A stretch of DNA of 64,000 bases from Sarocladium kiliense (GCA_030734395.1 JAUZTG010000041.1:62001-126000), one strand, 5' to 3'; positions 1-12,417 are shown, counted from the stretch's first letter. Numbers and translations are program-made. The notes: a model not told the origin generated them from the letters alone.

Positions 1-1261
1 GGCCTTGACATCTCCCAGTCCGAGCCTGATCAACTGCCTGTGTTTGTCGCTGCCGCACACAAACACGTCTGTAACCGTCCCTTGATACCATTTGCATGTT
101 GACTAACGCTACTGCGCAGGGTGTGAAGGCACGCGTCTCCATCGGTGGTTGGACAGGAAGCAGATTCTGGTCAACCAGCGTCGGATCCGCCAAGAACCGG
201 ACGGCCTTTGTCAAGACCTGTCTCGATTTCGTTAAGAAGTACGATCTTGACGGCTTTGACATAGAGTAGGTCTCAAACTCTCCTGTATGATCAAAGCATA
301 TGTTGACGGTTTCTGCACAGCTGGGAGTACCCAAACAGACAAGGCATCGGATGCAACGCCATCAGCAAAGATGATACCACCAACCTTCTCGAGTTCCTCA
401 AGGAAGTACGAAAGCAGCCATCTGGCAAGAAGCTATATCTTACCGCAGCAGCCTCTCTTTTCCCTTGGAACGATGCGTCAGGTGCTGCTTCCACGGATCT
501 TTCCGGCTTTGCAAAGGTCCTCGACAACATCATGATCATGGTACGGCATCGGCATTGTCATGAACTGTCCAATATTCGCTAACTCATGTCTAGAACTACG
601 ACATCTGGGGCCCCTGGCTGACAACCGGAGGACCCAACGCCCCCCTCTACTGGTCCTGCGACACTCGCAACAACCAAGGATCCGCCGAAGATGCCATCAC
701 AAGCTGGGAAGCCGCCGGCATCCCCTCTAACAAGATTATTCTCGGCGTGCCAGCCTACGGCCATGGCTTCTCCGTGACCAACAAGGACGCCTTCTCCAAC
801 GGCAAGCTCAGCGAGTACCCTCCGCAGAATGGTTCGACTCGCTTCCAAGGTAGCAGCTGGGACAATGATCCGCCAATTGACGTGTGCGGCAACAACAGCC
901 CTCCTGGAGGCACGTACACTTTCTGGAGCCTGATCACCGAGGCCAAGTTCCTTAACTCAAAAGGTGATCCCGCTCCTGGCATTTCCTATGTATGGAGCAA
1001 CTGCAGCAAAACGGTACGTCACACCCAGGAACTGCACCCGTGCTCCTTGAGTTACGCAGTCTAATCCATTTCTTTTCATAGCCTGCGTTATACAGCAAGG
1101 AGCGCAAGATCTGGGTTTCGTACGACAATGCTCGGTCCTTTGCCGAGAAGGGCAAATTCGTACTCGCAAAGAAGCTTGCAGGTTTCGCCATGTACGAAGC
1201 AGGTGGCGATCACAACAACATTCTCATCAACGCCATTCGCAAAGCCATTGGCTTGGACTAG
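1..1261 (+). CDS. GH18 chitinase, 5' end cut off by window edge
   Basis: Hydrolyses beta-1,4 bonds of chitin; probably secreted or wall-acting, but the N-terminus with any signal peptide lies left of the window. Five exons join in frame: 1-66, 120-265, 321-540, 594-1013 and 1082-1261. The first intron has a weak GTCTGT donor. The spliced product shows the substrate-binding strand SIGGW and, across the 265/321 junction, the catalytic GH18 signature DGFDIDWEYP, whose Glu is the acid/base. Further along come MNYDIWGPW and a C-terminal GFAMYEAGGD barrel strand. The protein stops right after the catalytic barrel, so no C-terminal chitin-binding module is present. The family assignment is secure. 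Cellular role (wall remodelling or nutrition) is not shown by the sequence. It converges on the SMP-30-like gene. Confidence 0.93.
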
Positions 1262-1768
1262 ATATTTAGGGACAACAACTCTACTTATTAGGATAGAGAA
1301 GAACCAAACAGAGTGGATCTCGGTTCGGGGATGGCGCCCTCTGTCAGCCAGGGTCTACAATCGCCGGCTCCGCTCCGGCTTCGGAGCTGGTTGAGGACGG
1401 CGACTTAGCTGGGAATACACTAAATAGATAACGACGACATTAGAGTACTACAGCGTGGCCAATTACATCCCATTCAAAGTTCATCAGAAGACCGGAGAAT
1501 GTTTCCGACCCTAAAGCGTGTTTGCTGATCTGGGGGTCGGGAAGTGCTTCGTGAGGGGGTCGGTTCGGGTGAATGTTATCCGAGGTTGGGCCATGATGAC
1601 GATTGCAATGGGCACTGGTAACGAGGACGGACTCGTGAGGAAATACAAAGGGGCTTCAGACGAGAATAGGAGTTCCAGCATGAGTTCTGTCTCGGCCAAG
1701 TGAAGCCAATTCTCAATCGACCCTAAGCTGATATCTCCACTGCGAACTTCAGTCGCGACAAGCGCAGA
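1262..1768. other. Convergent 3' intergenic region
   Basis: Lies between the 3' ends of the chitinase (+) and the SMP-30-like gene (-), so it should hold both 3' UTRs. No convincing coding frame. It contains a GC-rich inverted repeat at 1364-1372 / 1382-1390. Confidence 0.6.
1364..1390 (+). other. GC-rich imperfect hairpin in chitinase 3' region
   Basis: Arms CCGGCTCCG and CGGAGCTGG pair over nine positions, with one G-T wobble, around a 9-nt loop, about 100 nt after the chitinase stop. It could form in the 3' UTR. No fungal function is implied and it may be chance. Confidence 0.35.
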
Positions 1769-3448
1769 TCAGGTCAAAGCTGCACCTTCAGCACCCAGAG
1801 TAGCATAATACAATTTGGTCTCTGCGAGCATCACCATCCTTCCTTTCCCAGCAAACTGGAAGTTCGCCACAAGCTCCCCCGTAAACACCTTACCCAAGAA
1901 TGTTCCCGCCGGGTTCCAAACGTGAACCCCGTCACCACACCCTGCGTAGACATTGCCCTTTGTGTCGCAATGAACACCTGCAAGTGAATTAGTTAGTCAG
2001 TTAGTTGAAGTGGTCTATATGTATAAGCAAAGCGACTCACCATCTGGAATGGCGGAATGAACGTATGCGAAGAGCTTGCGGTTCTCGAATGTGCCGTCTT
2101 CGACGATGTCGAAACGGTAGCTGCCCATGGTCATTAGTCGTGTATTCTGCAAAGTATCAAGTGTAACGTTTGAGAGTGCTTACATAGACGCCGGCCTGCC
2201 TTGATCATTGCCGTAGAAGCCTCGAACTGCACCGGTATCCGTAATGTATGCATGCTTCCCATCAGGTGAGATCGCGATTCCTGAACCAATTAGCAGACAG
2301 CCACGAAGGGAATTATGGAAAATGGCTACCGTTGCAGAGATCGAATTGATCCTCCACAGCACTCAGCGCGCCTGTCGCTGGTACCAATCGATAGACCTGT
2401 CTCGGCAACACTGGATCAGGCCGGAAATCCTGTAAGAAGCCATACAAAGTGTCGGTAAAGTAAATATCGCCAGTAATGGGGTGAACAGCAATATCATTCA
2501 GCGAGTTGAACTGTCGACCGAAGAAGTTGTTCAGGAGCACTGTAGCGTTGTAAGGCTCGACAGGGTTAACGATGTAGAGGGCCGACGGGATGTCTGAGCC
2601 TTGTCCTTCGCCGGCAAAGATGACGTTCCCTTTGTAATTTGTTCCGCCTACAAATGTGTCAGAACCAGGCTCATAGACGATGGTAACTCTTCACGGATAC
2701 GTACCATTCGGGTTGATCACTGGAGGATCAGAAATTACTGTCTCAACCTTGACCTGACCAACTGCGTCAGTAAGGTGCGACACAGCCATGGCCTCTGACA
2801 GCGCGATCTTCTGCACGATGCTCGACTTATTGAGGCCAGTACCGGCAGCTAGTGCACCAGCGTTCTGGACGAAGAACATCTCATCAGTTGGAGGATACCT
2901 AACACAATCAGCTGTGATCCATAATGGTGCGCATCCGCAGCCAAGTTGTCAATGAACTACTTACCAGACAGGAGCCTCGTGAAACAATGGATCCGTCCCA
3001 GAGTCGGCAATGAGTGTTAGTGTTGGGTTCTCTCCTATGATCTCAAGAAAGTCTTCATGGTAGACGTGGAAAGGCTTGTCTTTCATATTCTGCAGATCGA
3101 GACCATTGGGAATAAAGAGCTATGTAGAAATGTCAGCCATGTGCCGCTCAGCGTGTAATCCAGTCACGTGAGAAGCATCATCGAGGAACTGACCGTCGAA
3201 GCATTTGCCTCCGTTGGCGACGGCACATTTTCCAATACCAAGCTCTCCGCCTGTCTCACCACCAACGCCTTCTCCGGCACCGTCACTTCACTCAGCAAGC
3301 CCTTCGCCACCTTCGAACGAGTGTTGAAAACCGACGAGATTCGATCTCCAGAAGCGCACTGCGTCCCGACTGCAAACGCGACAGCCACAGCGGTGATGAC
3401 CCAAGGGAGGCTGAGCGCAGTACTCGTACTGCTAGTAGATGGAGCCAT
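1769..3448 (-). CDS. Secreted SMP-30/gluconolactonase-like beta-propeller protein
   Basis: Probable lactone hydrolase of the SMP-30/gluconolactonase/LRE family (six-bladed, metal-dependent). Starts at ATG 3448. The first residues contain a hydrophobic stretch (VITAVAVAFAV) consistent with a signal peptide. Several short introns remove cleanly; the first exon ends at a GTCAGT donor near 3190 and continues with LFIPNGLDLQN. Family motifs visible after splicing: FNSLNDIAVHPITGDIYFTD, CNGIAISPDGKHAYITD and, near the C-terminus, PDGVHCDTKGNVYAGCGDG followed by VHVWNPAG. These are the Asn/Asp-bearing loops that bind metal and substrate in this family. The stop (TGA at 1769-1771) follows a short tail. 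Lactone substrate unknown. Its neighbours, a chitinase and a hexose transporter, fit extracellular sugar metabolism. Family assignment is firm, exact reaction is not. Confidence 0.88.
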
Positions 3449-3881
3449 GTTGACCGATCAATGATCTCGCACCGACATCCAGGAACAACGAAGTCAATTC
3501 CAACGCGTTGGAAACCCTTGGTGATTCAGGTGAGCAGGTGTTCTCGATTGGTGGCAACGGTCGGCGACGATCTTTCGGAGCATGGTAATGGTGATGGACC
3601 GAGATGGCGGAGAACAAGGCGGGGCCGATCATCGGCACTTGGCCCGGCACACTATATCGTGTAAGTGAACCGAGAGGACTAGACTCTGCATTCGTGTAAT
3701 CAGAGAAGCGGGTTATGTGAGGATGTTTTGACTATCCTTTCGTAAATATCCTAGAATGAATAATGGACAATTGAAACGCAGCTTTCGCATCGTAGAACAA
3801 CAAATTCACCTCTCGTCACCGCCTTGGACAAGTCCTTCGTCCTCGCTTATTCAAGCAATATCGCTGCACCACAAGCTTCCT
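3449..3881. other. Intergenic region, SMP-30-like promoter
   Basis: Separates the start of the SMP-30-like gene from the end of the sugar transporter; both read leftward. It must hold the promoter of the former and the 3' UTR of the latter. No gene seen. Confidence 0.6.
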
Positions 3882-5976
3882 TTAGACCGTCTCCTTATGC
3901 GCAGTTCCCTGCGGCTCATCCTTCGCCCTCTCACCCTCAACAGCATGGGTATCGCCGCTCAAACCACCCTCACTGCCCCTTCCGGGCTCATGCACAGTCT
4001 CGTCATCAACAAGCTCAGTACCAGCCTCCCTTCTGCGCCTAGCCATCTCTTCCGCCGAGGGAGCCACCCACTTGCTGCTCTCCCAAGGCTTGACTCTCTC
4101 GAGGTACATGGTGTCGATCTCCTCGAGGGTACGGCCTTGACCCTCGATGACGAAGAAGTAGATGATCAAAGCGGCGACAGCGTTGCAGCCGGCGAAGACG
4201 TAGCCGTAACGGAAGTCGATGGCCTTGGTAATGAAGGGTGTGAAAAAGGCGAGAAGCTGCAGAGTATGTGTTAGCTCTTGTTGAAGTGGACAGTTAACCC
4301 TGAGTATGACCTACGAAGTTCCACAGCCAGTTGCTAGCAGTAGAGAGTGCCATGCCCTTCGCACGATATCGAGACGGGAACAGCTCAGCCTGAATAGTCC
4401 AAATCATGGGACCCCACGCTGTAGTCCATTGTCAGCTCTCTTGCCTTCATTCAACTCACAAATGATTTAAACTTACTAGTCGCAAAGCCCAGAATAAAGA
4501 GGGCGGCAAAGACAATCATGACGATACCCTGAGTCGGAGTATTCTTGGGGTCCTGGTAATCGAGCGAGAAGTGGCCCACGCTGGCAAAGATGAGGAAGCA
4601 GATCTGCAGAGGTCAGTATTATTTTACTTCAAGCCTCTCTATGCGAGGCGAACTTACAAACATCCAAATCGCGCCTGCGATGAGGGACCTCCTACGACCA
4701 TAGTACTCAACCAGGTACAAGCCGATGAAGGTGACCGCGAAGTTGATGGTATTCACTGTATCTCTGTGTCAGCTCCCTACTCACCAGCAAGCAGATCCAC
4801 AACGAGTCAAGACTTACGAATAATCTGTGTAATGTACGAATCAATCGACACAGATGCAAAGATCGTCGTGCCATAGTAAAAGAAGTAATTCGCACCCGTC
4901 AACTGCTGGAACATCTGCAACGTCATTCCCAACGCAATGCGGTACGCCATCCTCGGCGCCTTCCACATGCCAACAAACTCTTGTATCGGATTTGTCTTGA
5001 GCTTATCCTCAGCCCTTAGCTTACTCTCAATCTCTTCGATCTGAGTGTACACCGCCCAGTGATTTGGTGTCGCGCCGTAGACTTTGCAGAGGGTCTGTTT
5101 GGCATGCTCGGCCTTGCCATGGCGGAATTCGAAACGTGGGGTCTCAGGGAAGAAAAGAATGCCGACGCCGAGAACGATAGTCCAGATCCAGCCGAGACCG
5201 ATGACAATGCGCCAGGAGGCGGAGGAGTTGGGTTGGTGGGTGACAGTGCCGTAATTGAAGCAGGCGGCGAGGAAGATGCCCATTGTGATGAAGAGCTGGT
5301 AGGAGCTAAAGAGTGTCAGTCTCTTTGTCATTTTTTTTATGAAGGCTTGTTGAGTACTCACCAAACCATCGCGCCTCGAATCCACGGAGGAGCAGTCTCA
5401 GCCTGGTACATGGGCACCAATAATGACAAGGCACCAACACCCAGTCCAGCCACGAATCTGCCAATCATGATCTGATACCAGGCCGACACAGCAGCGATCT
5501 GGATGACGAAGCCGACAGAGACAATGAGACACCAGAAAGAGATGGAAGGTCGACGACCAATCTTATCGGCAATGGGTGCAGCAACGAGAGCGCCGATGAG
5601 GGTACCGATGGAGAGCAAAGCGACAATCAGACCAGAGCGAACGGTACTGAAGTAGAGTTCTCCATTTGAGTGTCTCATACCAAACCTTCTCATCGTCAGC
5701 TCCTTCATCCTCCAAACATTCGCTCAGAGTCCGTGAATGCAACAAGGGAACTCACCTCTCCAAGAAGTCCGGCATCTCCAGAAAGCCCGAGATCTGTCCC
5801 GTATCATATCCAAAGATCAGGCCTCCCATAGACACAAGCACACAGAGCACAAAGGACCTGCCGGTGACACGCTTTAACGGGGAGTAATCCAGCCCCGCGA
5901 GGGATTGGCGGTTGCCATCGCGGCGCTTCTCCGAGGCAGGGTTGTGCTCGTCGAAGGTGATGGTTAGGAAACCCAT
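3882..5976 (-). CDS. MFS hexose transporter
   Basis: Plasma-membrane monosaccharide importer of the MFS sugar-porter family, about 530 residues with 12 predicted membrane segments. Begins at ATG 5976. Exon 1 (5756-5976) ends in DFLER and joins exon 2 (from 5685) across a GTGAGT intron. Family hallmarks in order: FGYDTGQISG in TM1, the loop motif ADKIGRR, GRFVAGLGVGALSLLVPMYQ with AETAPPWIRG, the PETPRF motif before the central loop, QQLTGANYFFYYG in TM7, and WGPMIWTIQAELFPSRYR before TM11. The usual C-terminal PETKGLTLEE reads VIEGQGRTLEEID, seen in a fungal subgroup. Charged cytosolic tail of about 70 residues rich in Glu/Arg. Substrate specificity cannot be read. It has several short introns, the later ones placed only approximately. 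Confidence 0.92.
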
Positions 5977-7913
5977 CTTTACGAGCTCTCACTTAATCTT
6001 GTTATTGACAATGTTGATAAGTTCAGGATTCGATTCGGAGTGTTGTGGTTCTGTCAGTGGTGGGATGCGAGGCTGAGACATAGTATGTTAGTTGCGTTCC
6101 TTCAGCAACCACCGTCACACAAAGTACAACGCTCACCTTCTTCCTCACTTGTCTAGTGCAATCTCAATGTTGAACTACACAATAGCAAGCAAGATATTCC
6201 GGTGTAGATCACCAAACTTGGGTCAAACCAGGAACCGCCCAACCCACGCGACCGGGACGAGGCAGCCCTCTATATACTCGCACCCTCCAAGCAGAAACTC
6301 AATCCCCAGATCCGCCGATCAAGGAACAGCCGGCAGGCAAAAGACGTACAAAACCCAGCCTTGCTCAGCAGCCACATACGCGTGACATCCCATAGCCGCC
6401 TCTATACCAGGGTGCAAGACCCAGCCTGTGACGTCTTCCTCCTAAGCTGCATCTCCACATAGAACCAGTCCCCCTCAGCGTATCCAACGGTCACAACGCA
6501 ACACGACACACAAAACAAACCACCGAACCTTCCCAGGATTCCCACCATAGGCCCGATGTCCCCCATCCCCAGACCTACAAATCCCCACGGGCCGTTTACT
6601 TTTCCCCCAGTATACGGCGGGTTCTGCGTTGTAAGCACCTTGATTGATCACGTTTCCGCCGCGTTGAACGCTGAGACCTGCCCATGTCCATATCCCATGA
6701 CGAGTTTACACTTTTCCAGTCTTCGGTCCGTCTCTGTTACTCCATCGCATGGTAGTATCGCCGAAATGTGTGTATCACGTTGTTCTTGCTCGGGAATACG
6801 CCGTTAATGACATCCCATCTCATCTCGGCGCCGAGCGCTCTTCTCCTTCAGCCTCAAAGCCTCGCCGTTCTTTCACATACCACGTGCCGACACTACCTCC
6901 CAACAAGCATCAGTGGCGCTTGAAATGAAATCTAATCTCGCCCAAGTATGACATAATTCAGCCTCCCGCCTTTGATCATACCCTCACCCGTGGCATCAGC
7001 CCTAGCGTCCTCGGCCTCTCGGCTCCGGAAGCGTCGGGCATCCGTCGATCATCGTAGCCAGCGCCACCAGCATCGGGCCTTTCGATCCACCACCACCAAT
7101 TTTTTCCGGCCGCACAGTTTCTGTAACTGCATGAGACCAGAAAGGTCGAAGAAAAATCTGCGACTGGCTCGGGGGATTCCGATGATGCCGAGATTTTGAG
7201 TCTTGGACGGTAAGGTTGAACCTTAGTCCCCCCAACACCGTCCAGCACCGCTCATGACGATGATCAACGATGCTCAATAGTTCAGATCAACGTCAAAATC
7301 AGTCTTCAAGCCTTCGTAACTGTTTATGCTGTTCGCATCGATCCACCTTCTGGTCAGTCGCAGTCTACCTCGTTGGTGAACGTCACTTACACCATCCGCC
7401 AAGCCGGCACCGGCTCTCCTCCACTCGTCCTCCCACACTCACTCCCGCTGCCTGCATCTTCATCCTCCATCCTTCACCACCCCCCAGACTCCTCTTGTCC
7501 CACCCAACCTCTTCGATCCCCCTTCTCCCCCAGAAACGTGATTCCCCGAACCACGGTCCCCAATAAGGTAAGCTTCATTTCGTAACCAGTCACAACACCA
7601 GAAAGAAACTCCGCTGCGGGAATACGACATGCATGTCCGCGCAACGACGTCATGCGTCCCTCTTCGTCCACAACGTGTGATGTGACCATGGCACCTGTTA
7701 CTACGACTCACGCAACAGTCCTCTAGTCTTCCATGTGCTGATCTAGAAAATCAGTTCACTATGCTGGGAACAGTTCAAACGTGAATCATGGTCTATTAGT
7801 CGCTGTATATGCCATCTATCATGAACGCATTGCAAGCCGCCCCTCTATCCAAATCGCTTCTTCTCCTGCTTCAGATTACCTCTTGTCGTTTGTCGAACCC
7901 ACCCGCAACAACA
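5977..7913. other. 1.9-kb intergenic region with no supported gene
   Basis: Holds the promoter of the hexose transporter (left part) and the 3' flank of tps2 (right part). Only short unlinked frames without family motifs or good splice structure are present. A TATATA at 6271-6276 lies about 300 bp upstream of the transporter start. Nothing else recognisable. Confidence 0.6.
6271..6276 (-). promoter_or_regulatory. Possible TATA element of hexose transporter
   Basis: On the minus strand this reads GTATATAGAGG, about 295 bp upstream of the transporter ATG, which would imply a long 5' UTR. Position only; no transcript evidence. Confidence 0.3.
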
Positions 7914-10900
7914 TCATTCCTTTTGAAGCTTCTCCTCCTCGGGGATATGCCCCTCGACAGAGCTCAAGGCTGCAAGGTTCACCTCTCCCAGCCTCTCTCC
8001 ATCATCTGCTCCAGCCAGGAGTGCTACACACTCTATCACATCCTGGGGTTCCAGAAGGTGCCACTTCGCCAGAGTAACCTTGGTGCTGGCTCCAACTGTC
8101 ACAGTGTACACGTGGTCAGCATTGATGGCCGTTCCGGACAGGCCGTTGAGACTGCGAAACATGTCCTCGTCCGTAAAGTCGTCGCCGAGGCACACCGCAA
8201 GCTCCACAGCTCCGCCGCTGGACCCAGCTTGGTCATTGTACATATGGACCAGCCGTTTGGTGATCTCTCCCTTGTTAATAAAGGTCGGCCGAACCTCAAG
8301 GTTGGCCTTGCCGGGCATCACGTCCACATCCCACTTCCGGGCGGCTGTAGATTCGAGCTCCTTCTGGCACTCACGCGACATGTGCAGTCCTTGCTCCGGA
8401 TCTGCCAGTCGGTAATGCCAAGTCACGGCGCATCGCTTGCGTTCGATAAAAGATCCTAGATGGTTGTAAGCGGTGTGTCATCAATCTCAAAGGGCATTCC
8501 GACTTTGCTTACCTGAGACCTTATCTGTGAATTTCTGGAACACAGCAATGACCTCCTCCTGCCATCCCATGTCAAGCTTTTCTGCCAGGTTCTCCCACTC
8601 GTCTGACATAGGGTGACGCATGAAACTGCCGTGCTCTGCTGAAAATCCAAGCTCTTTGATGTGACCAAGATGATGGTGCAAGAACTCCTGGTCGCGGCCC
8701 GAGATAATCCACACTGCGTTCTTTGGGTCAGACGCGAGAAGCTGCAGAACGTGCACAAGCCGCTCCGAAGGAATCGCGGCGCTGGGCTCGCGCACGATGG
8801 GTGTGAGGGTACCGTCATAGTCAAACATGAATAGGCGCTTTCCGGCGGCGCGGTACTGTGTTAGTAGTTGACTGCGATCAAGCAGGGGCGTCGCGTTGGA
8901 AGTGTTTGACTCGCTCAACACCGTGTACGCCTTGCGAATGAACTTGGTGATCCATGACTGCACATTATGTGTGGTCACGTGGTGGTACAAGGACGACTGC
9001 ATGGCCATGCGGCGTTCGTCAGACATGGTCAGGGCGCTGTAGATCTTCTCGGCAACGCCGCTCAGATCCCAGGGGTTGATGTGAATGGCATCGCTCAGAC
9101 TGCCAGCAGTACCGCTGAACTCAGATAGAATCAGCGGTCCGTGGCCATCCTTCTGACAGACGATGTACTCGAGACTTGTGGTGTTCATGCCATCTCGGAC
9201 TGACGTAATGAGGCCAATGTCAGCTGCACGCAGCAATGCGAAGTATTCGGTCTGGTCGAGGTACTGGGGATAATGTTGCACCGGGGAGAAGCCCAGGCTG
9301 CCGTACTGCCCATTGATCTTCATGACCAATTCGTTGACTCGGCTGGCAATCTTGTTTTCCGGATCGCCTTTCTCCGCTTCAACGCTCGTAGGCGAGGTAA
9401 CTTGGATCAAGACGACTTTGTCGCGCCAGTCCGGGTACATCTCCAGGAACCTCTCAAATGCCTGCAGCTTCTGAGCTACACCGCGAACACTGTCGAGACG
9501 ATCACGACCAACAATAATCTTCTTATCTTTGTACATGTTCTTGAGAGCATTATACTTTTCGTCCACCTCAGGGGCAGACGCAAGGCTCAGAACTTTGGCA
9601 GCGTCTATACCAATAGGGAAAACGGCTACTTGGATGCGGGATCCATAGGCATCAATGCCGAGAGCGTCGGAAGGGAAGCCAAGAATCCTTGTGCAGCAGC
9701 TGAGAAAGTGCCTTGAGTAGCTGTAGGACTGGAAACCAATAAGGTTGGCTCCCAACATGCCTTCCAGCACTTCTTTTCGGCGAGAGAGACAGCGAAGGAA
9801 CTCGCTACTCGGGAACGGGCAGTGCAGGAAGAAAGAGATGTAGATGTTGGGAATCCTTTGCCGCAGCATACTTGGAAGGAGCATCAGGTAGTAGTCATGA
9901 ACAACGACGATGTCGCCTGGCTTGTAAACCTCCATAATACGATTGGCGAACTTCTGGTTCATGCGATAATAGTCTGCCCATTCAAGTCGCTCCGCACGAC
10001 CATCGGTGGGTTCATGCTGTTTGTAGTGGAAAAGGGTGTAGAGGTCGTGCTCAGCATAGCGTCTCCAGCGAGCCTGGTCCTTGAGCTTGATGCCATCCTC
10101 AAACATCTCGTCTTCGTCGGCTAGCCAGACAGGAACAGTGCGAATAGTCTTGCTGTGGCTAAGCTGGTACTCCAGATTTTCCATGTCCTTCTTCGGCACC
10201 CACAGCCCATCGGACGGCGGTGGTGTAGCTTGCTTCGAGTCGGCATCAACCGGAACTGGAGCCGAAAGGGCATTCAGAGAAGAGGCACCGTTGGTCGTGT
10301 TTGCAGGTGTGGCTGGCGGTGAAAGCGGAACATCGCTGGGGTTTTCGATCTCGCCCGTCCAGGCGACAACTGTGTGATTCCATGGCGTCGCATCGGAGGA
10401 GAGATAGGAAAGAGAATCGAAGAGGGCCGATTGACCGCGACGAAGGCTGAGGTCCTGATGCAGCGATGCGTGTTAGCTCATTGGCTCTCACTCTCTCCTC
10501 TGCTTACGCCAATCGCAGCACGAGCAATAGCAAGAGTACGGGATCAGGTGGGAGCAGGCTTACCCATGAGCCGTCCTTCCTGTAGGCAAAGGAGTGCGGG
10601 ATTGTGAAGGTGGCCGAAATGATGTTACCAGTGAGAGCCAGATCCGGGTTCGAGGCACGAATGTCGGACAGCGATTCGCGACGAGCCATGGTAGGAGCTG
10701 GATTCTGGCCGTCCTGTCGTAACAATGGCAGATCGTCAGTGTCTGGGCGAGGAATTAAAGGATCGGCGCGGGAGAAGTAGCTGGGTGCATCAATCGTTGC
10801 TTGGGAGTTGTAATCGGTGCGACCAGAAGGGATGGCGGGGGTGACGGCGTCGAAGCCTTGATCGACTGGGGGGCGGGACAAGTCATCGTGGGGCTCTTGC

Positions 10901-10914
10901 TGAGAGGGAGGCAT
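7914..10914 (-). CDS. tps2: Trehalose-6-phosphate phosphatase with GT20 N-terminal domain
   Basis: Converts trehalose-6-phosphate to trehalose, the second step of trehalose synthesis; cytosolic and normally part of the trehalose synthase complex. Three exons (10564-10914, 8513-10454, 7914-8455) give 944 residues in perfect frame. The first ~115 residues are a disordered Pro/Ser/Asp-rich leader. A GT20 (synthase-like) domain follows, with VVHDYYLMLLPSMLR, SSEFLRCLSRR and SVRDGMNTTSLEY. Near residue 660 the HAD phosphatase starts with FDYDGTLTP (nucleophile and acid Asp), then ISGRD and, near 870, LGDDFTDEDMF (Mg-binding acids). This two-domain layout and length match yeast Tps2 and Aspergillus OrlA rather than the short synthase Tps1. 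It is divergent from a Zn2Cys6 regulator across 1.5 kb; two AGGGG elements lie in that promoter. Confidence 0.96.
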
Positions 10915-11237
10915 GGTAACAGAGGTACCTCCAGGAAGAGCTAAGTGAGGTATGGTTTCGCCAATGGTGGCTAGGGAGCTCGTAAAGGGCAGCTCTGCTC
11001 AGTAAGCAAGCCTTGTCTAGCACTAGGATTTGCTGATTCCTGATTTGTGACCGTTGAGCTTGAGCTTGAGCTTTGGCTGGACCGATGCTGCAGCTGGTTG
11101 CGTCTCGAGCCTCCTAGGCAAAGCTTAAGTGTGGATACGGATTGGCAGAGTGGGAACCGAAGGATCGAAGATGTCCGAAGTGAAACGAGAGCGAGTGAAT
11201 GTGCGATGAACGGGGGAATTGAGGTTATCGTCAGCTG

Positions 11238-11287
11238 AGGGGAAAGGTGTGAAAGGCAGAAAAATAAGGTTATGAGGAGGAAAGGGG
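11238..11287. promoter_or_regulatory. tps2: Two AGGGG (STRE-like) elements upstream of tps2
   Basis: AGGGG occurs at 11238-11242 and 11283-11287, 324 and 369 bp upstream of the tps2 start. STREs are established stress elements in yeast trehalose genes. The motif is short and the region G-rich, so chance is possible. Confidence 0.25.
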
Positions 11288-12035
11288 AAGGAGCAGAGTG
11301 GTGGTGGTGATTGGGGCAGATGAAGAGAAGCGAAGGAGGTCGAGGAGTATGACGACAGTTGGACGACAGCGCCAGTGCGAGAGGTGGATAGCAGCAGCAC
11401 CACGATAGTTCGATCACACGTCAGAGACACGGGATGCAAGGTACCAGGTACGAGCACACCGTACGAGAAACATGTGACAGGTGCGCGGTATTATCGTTGT
11501 TGACCAAGTACCGTCTACGTTTAAACTACCATTCTCCTCGCGAACATGAGGCAGGCCATTTTTACCCATGTCAATTAATGTCGCAAGCAGGAAGCTGGTT
11601 CGAGACCGGCGAGAACTGCAGGTCTAATGCCTAGATCCTGTATGACGGTGGGGCTTTAGGAGCAAACTGCCCTTGTTGATGCTAATGAACGGAGCGTTGT
11701 TTTTACACTGGCGGTGACGGATGGAAACGTGCATCGACTGAGTTTGGAGCATCGACGATGGTGCAGACGATGGAGGGGCAGCTTCCACATGCATGAGCCA
11801 GGAAGGAGGGGCATTTGTTCCGGGCGAGGTATGGATGACTAACGGTGCAGAAAGATACTGGGTACAGCAAAGCAGGGCAGAACACATTCAGATGATATGT
11901 TGACTTTCCCCGAAGAGCCACAGGTGTTTGGCAAGCCCCCAAAAGCCTGCTGGACTTTTCTTGGATTTTTCCATGCCCTGTAGACCCCTCTGGATGGGGA
12001 TGTCGTGAATACCTTCTTAGGTTACTCAACACGCA

Positions 12036-12236
12036 CTCACGTGACCTCGCGTTGTATGCATGTGAAAGCGTACTCAGACGCATCAACAATGTCAAGACGT
12101 ACAGCGTCGGCAGGGGTGAAAAGTAGACATGGAACGTCGAATTATATCTACACGACATGCTAATCTGTGTGAGATCTCCGATAATACCGTGCTCTCGTCC
12201 GATATGCCACGATATATGAGATTCTCACGTGACCTC
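12036..12236. promoter_or_regulatory. Paired 13-bp repeats containing TCACGTGA
   Basis: CTCACGTGACCTC occurs identically at 12036-12048 and 12224-12236, 370 and 182 bp upstream of the regulator start at 12418. Its core TCACGTGA is the palindromic site of Cbf1-type bHLH proteins. Two identical copies extending beyond the palindrome suggest a real element. Confidence 0.45.
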
Positions 12237-12417
12237 ATGTCTGATTACCTAATCGACTTGCAACCAACCCTTCCCTCACCCGCACCTGGTGCCTGTATCA
12301 CCACCTCCCGACATTCACCCAGCCTCACGCCCATCCGTCCATCACCCGGTGATCGCCCGACATAACCACCGATATTCTTCCGCAACACCACCGTCCATCC
12401 GCTGGGGCATCGTCACC

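Larger units (their letters stand above)
10915..12417. other. Divergent promoter region, tps2 / Zn2Cys6 regulator
   Basis: Both flanking genes are transcribed outward from here. The tps2-proximal part is strongly strand-asymmetric, purine-rich on the plus strand between about 11040 and 11400. The regulator-proximal part carries two copies of a 13-bp element centred on TCACGTGA. A 151-codon frame on the minus strand (11703-12158) has no features of a gene. Confidence 0.6.

Noticed and set aside
11527..11615. Possible tRNA: GGTTCGAGACC resembles a B box, with a pairing GCTGG / CCGGC T-stem
   Set aside because: The upstream acceptor strand pairs at only five positions, and no convincing A box, D arm or anticodon arm is found.
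11703..12158. 151-codon minus-strand frame starting with ATG
   Set aside because: Ser/Cys/His/Pro-rich with no domain or splice context; lies in the divergent promoter and overlaps the duplicated TCACGTGA element.
12289..12417. Upstream in-frame ATG for the zinc-cluster regulator
   Set aside because: It would add 43 low-complexity residues; ATG 12418 has the better initiation context. Not fully excluded.
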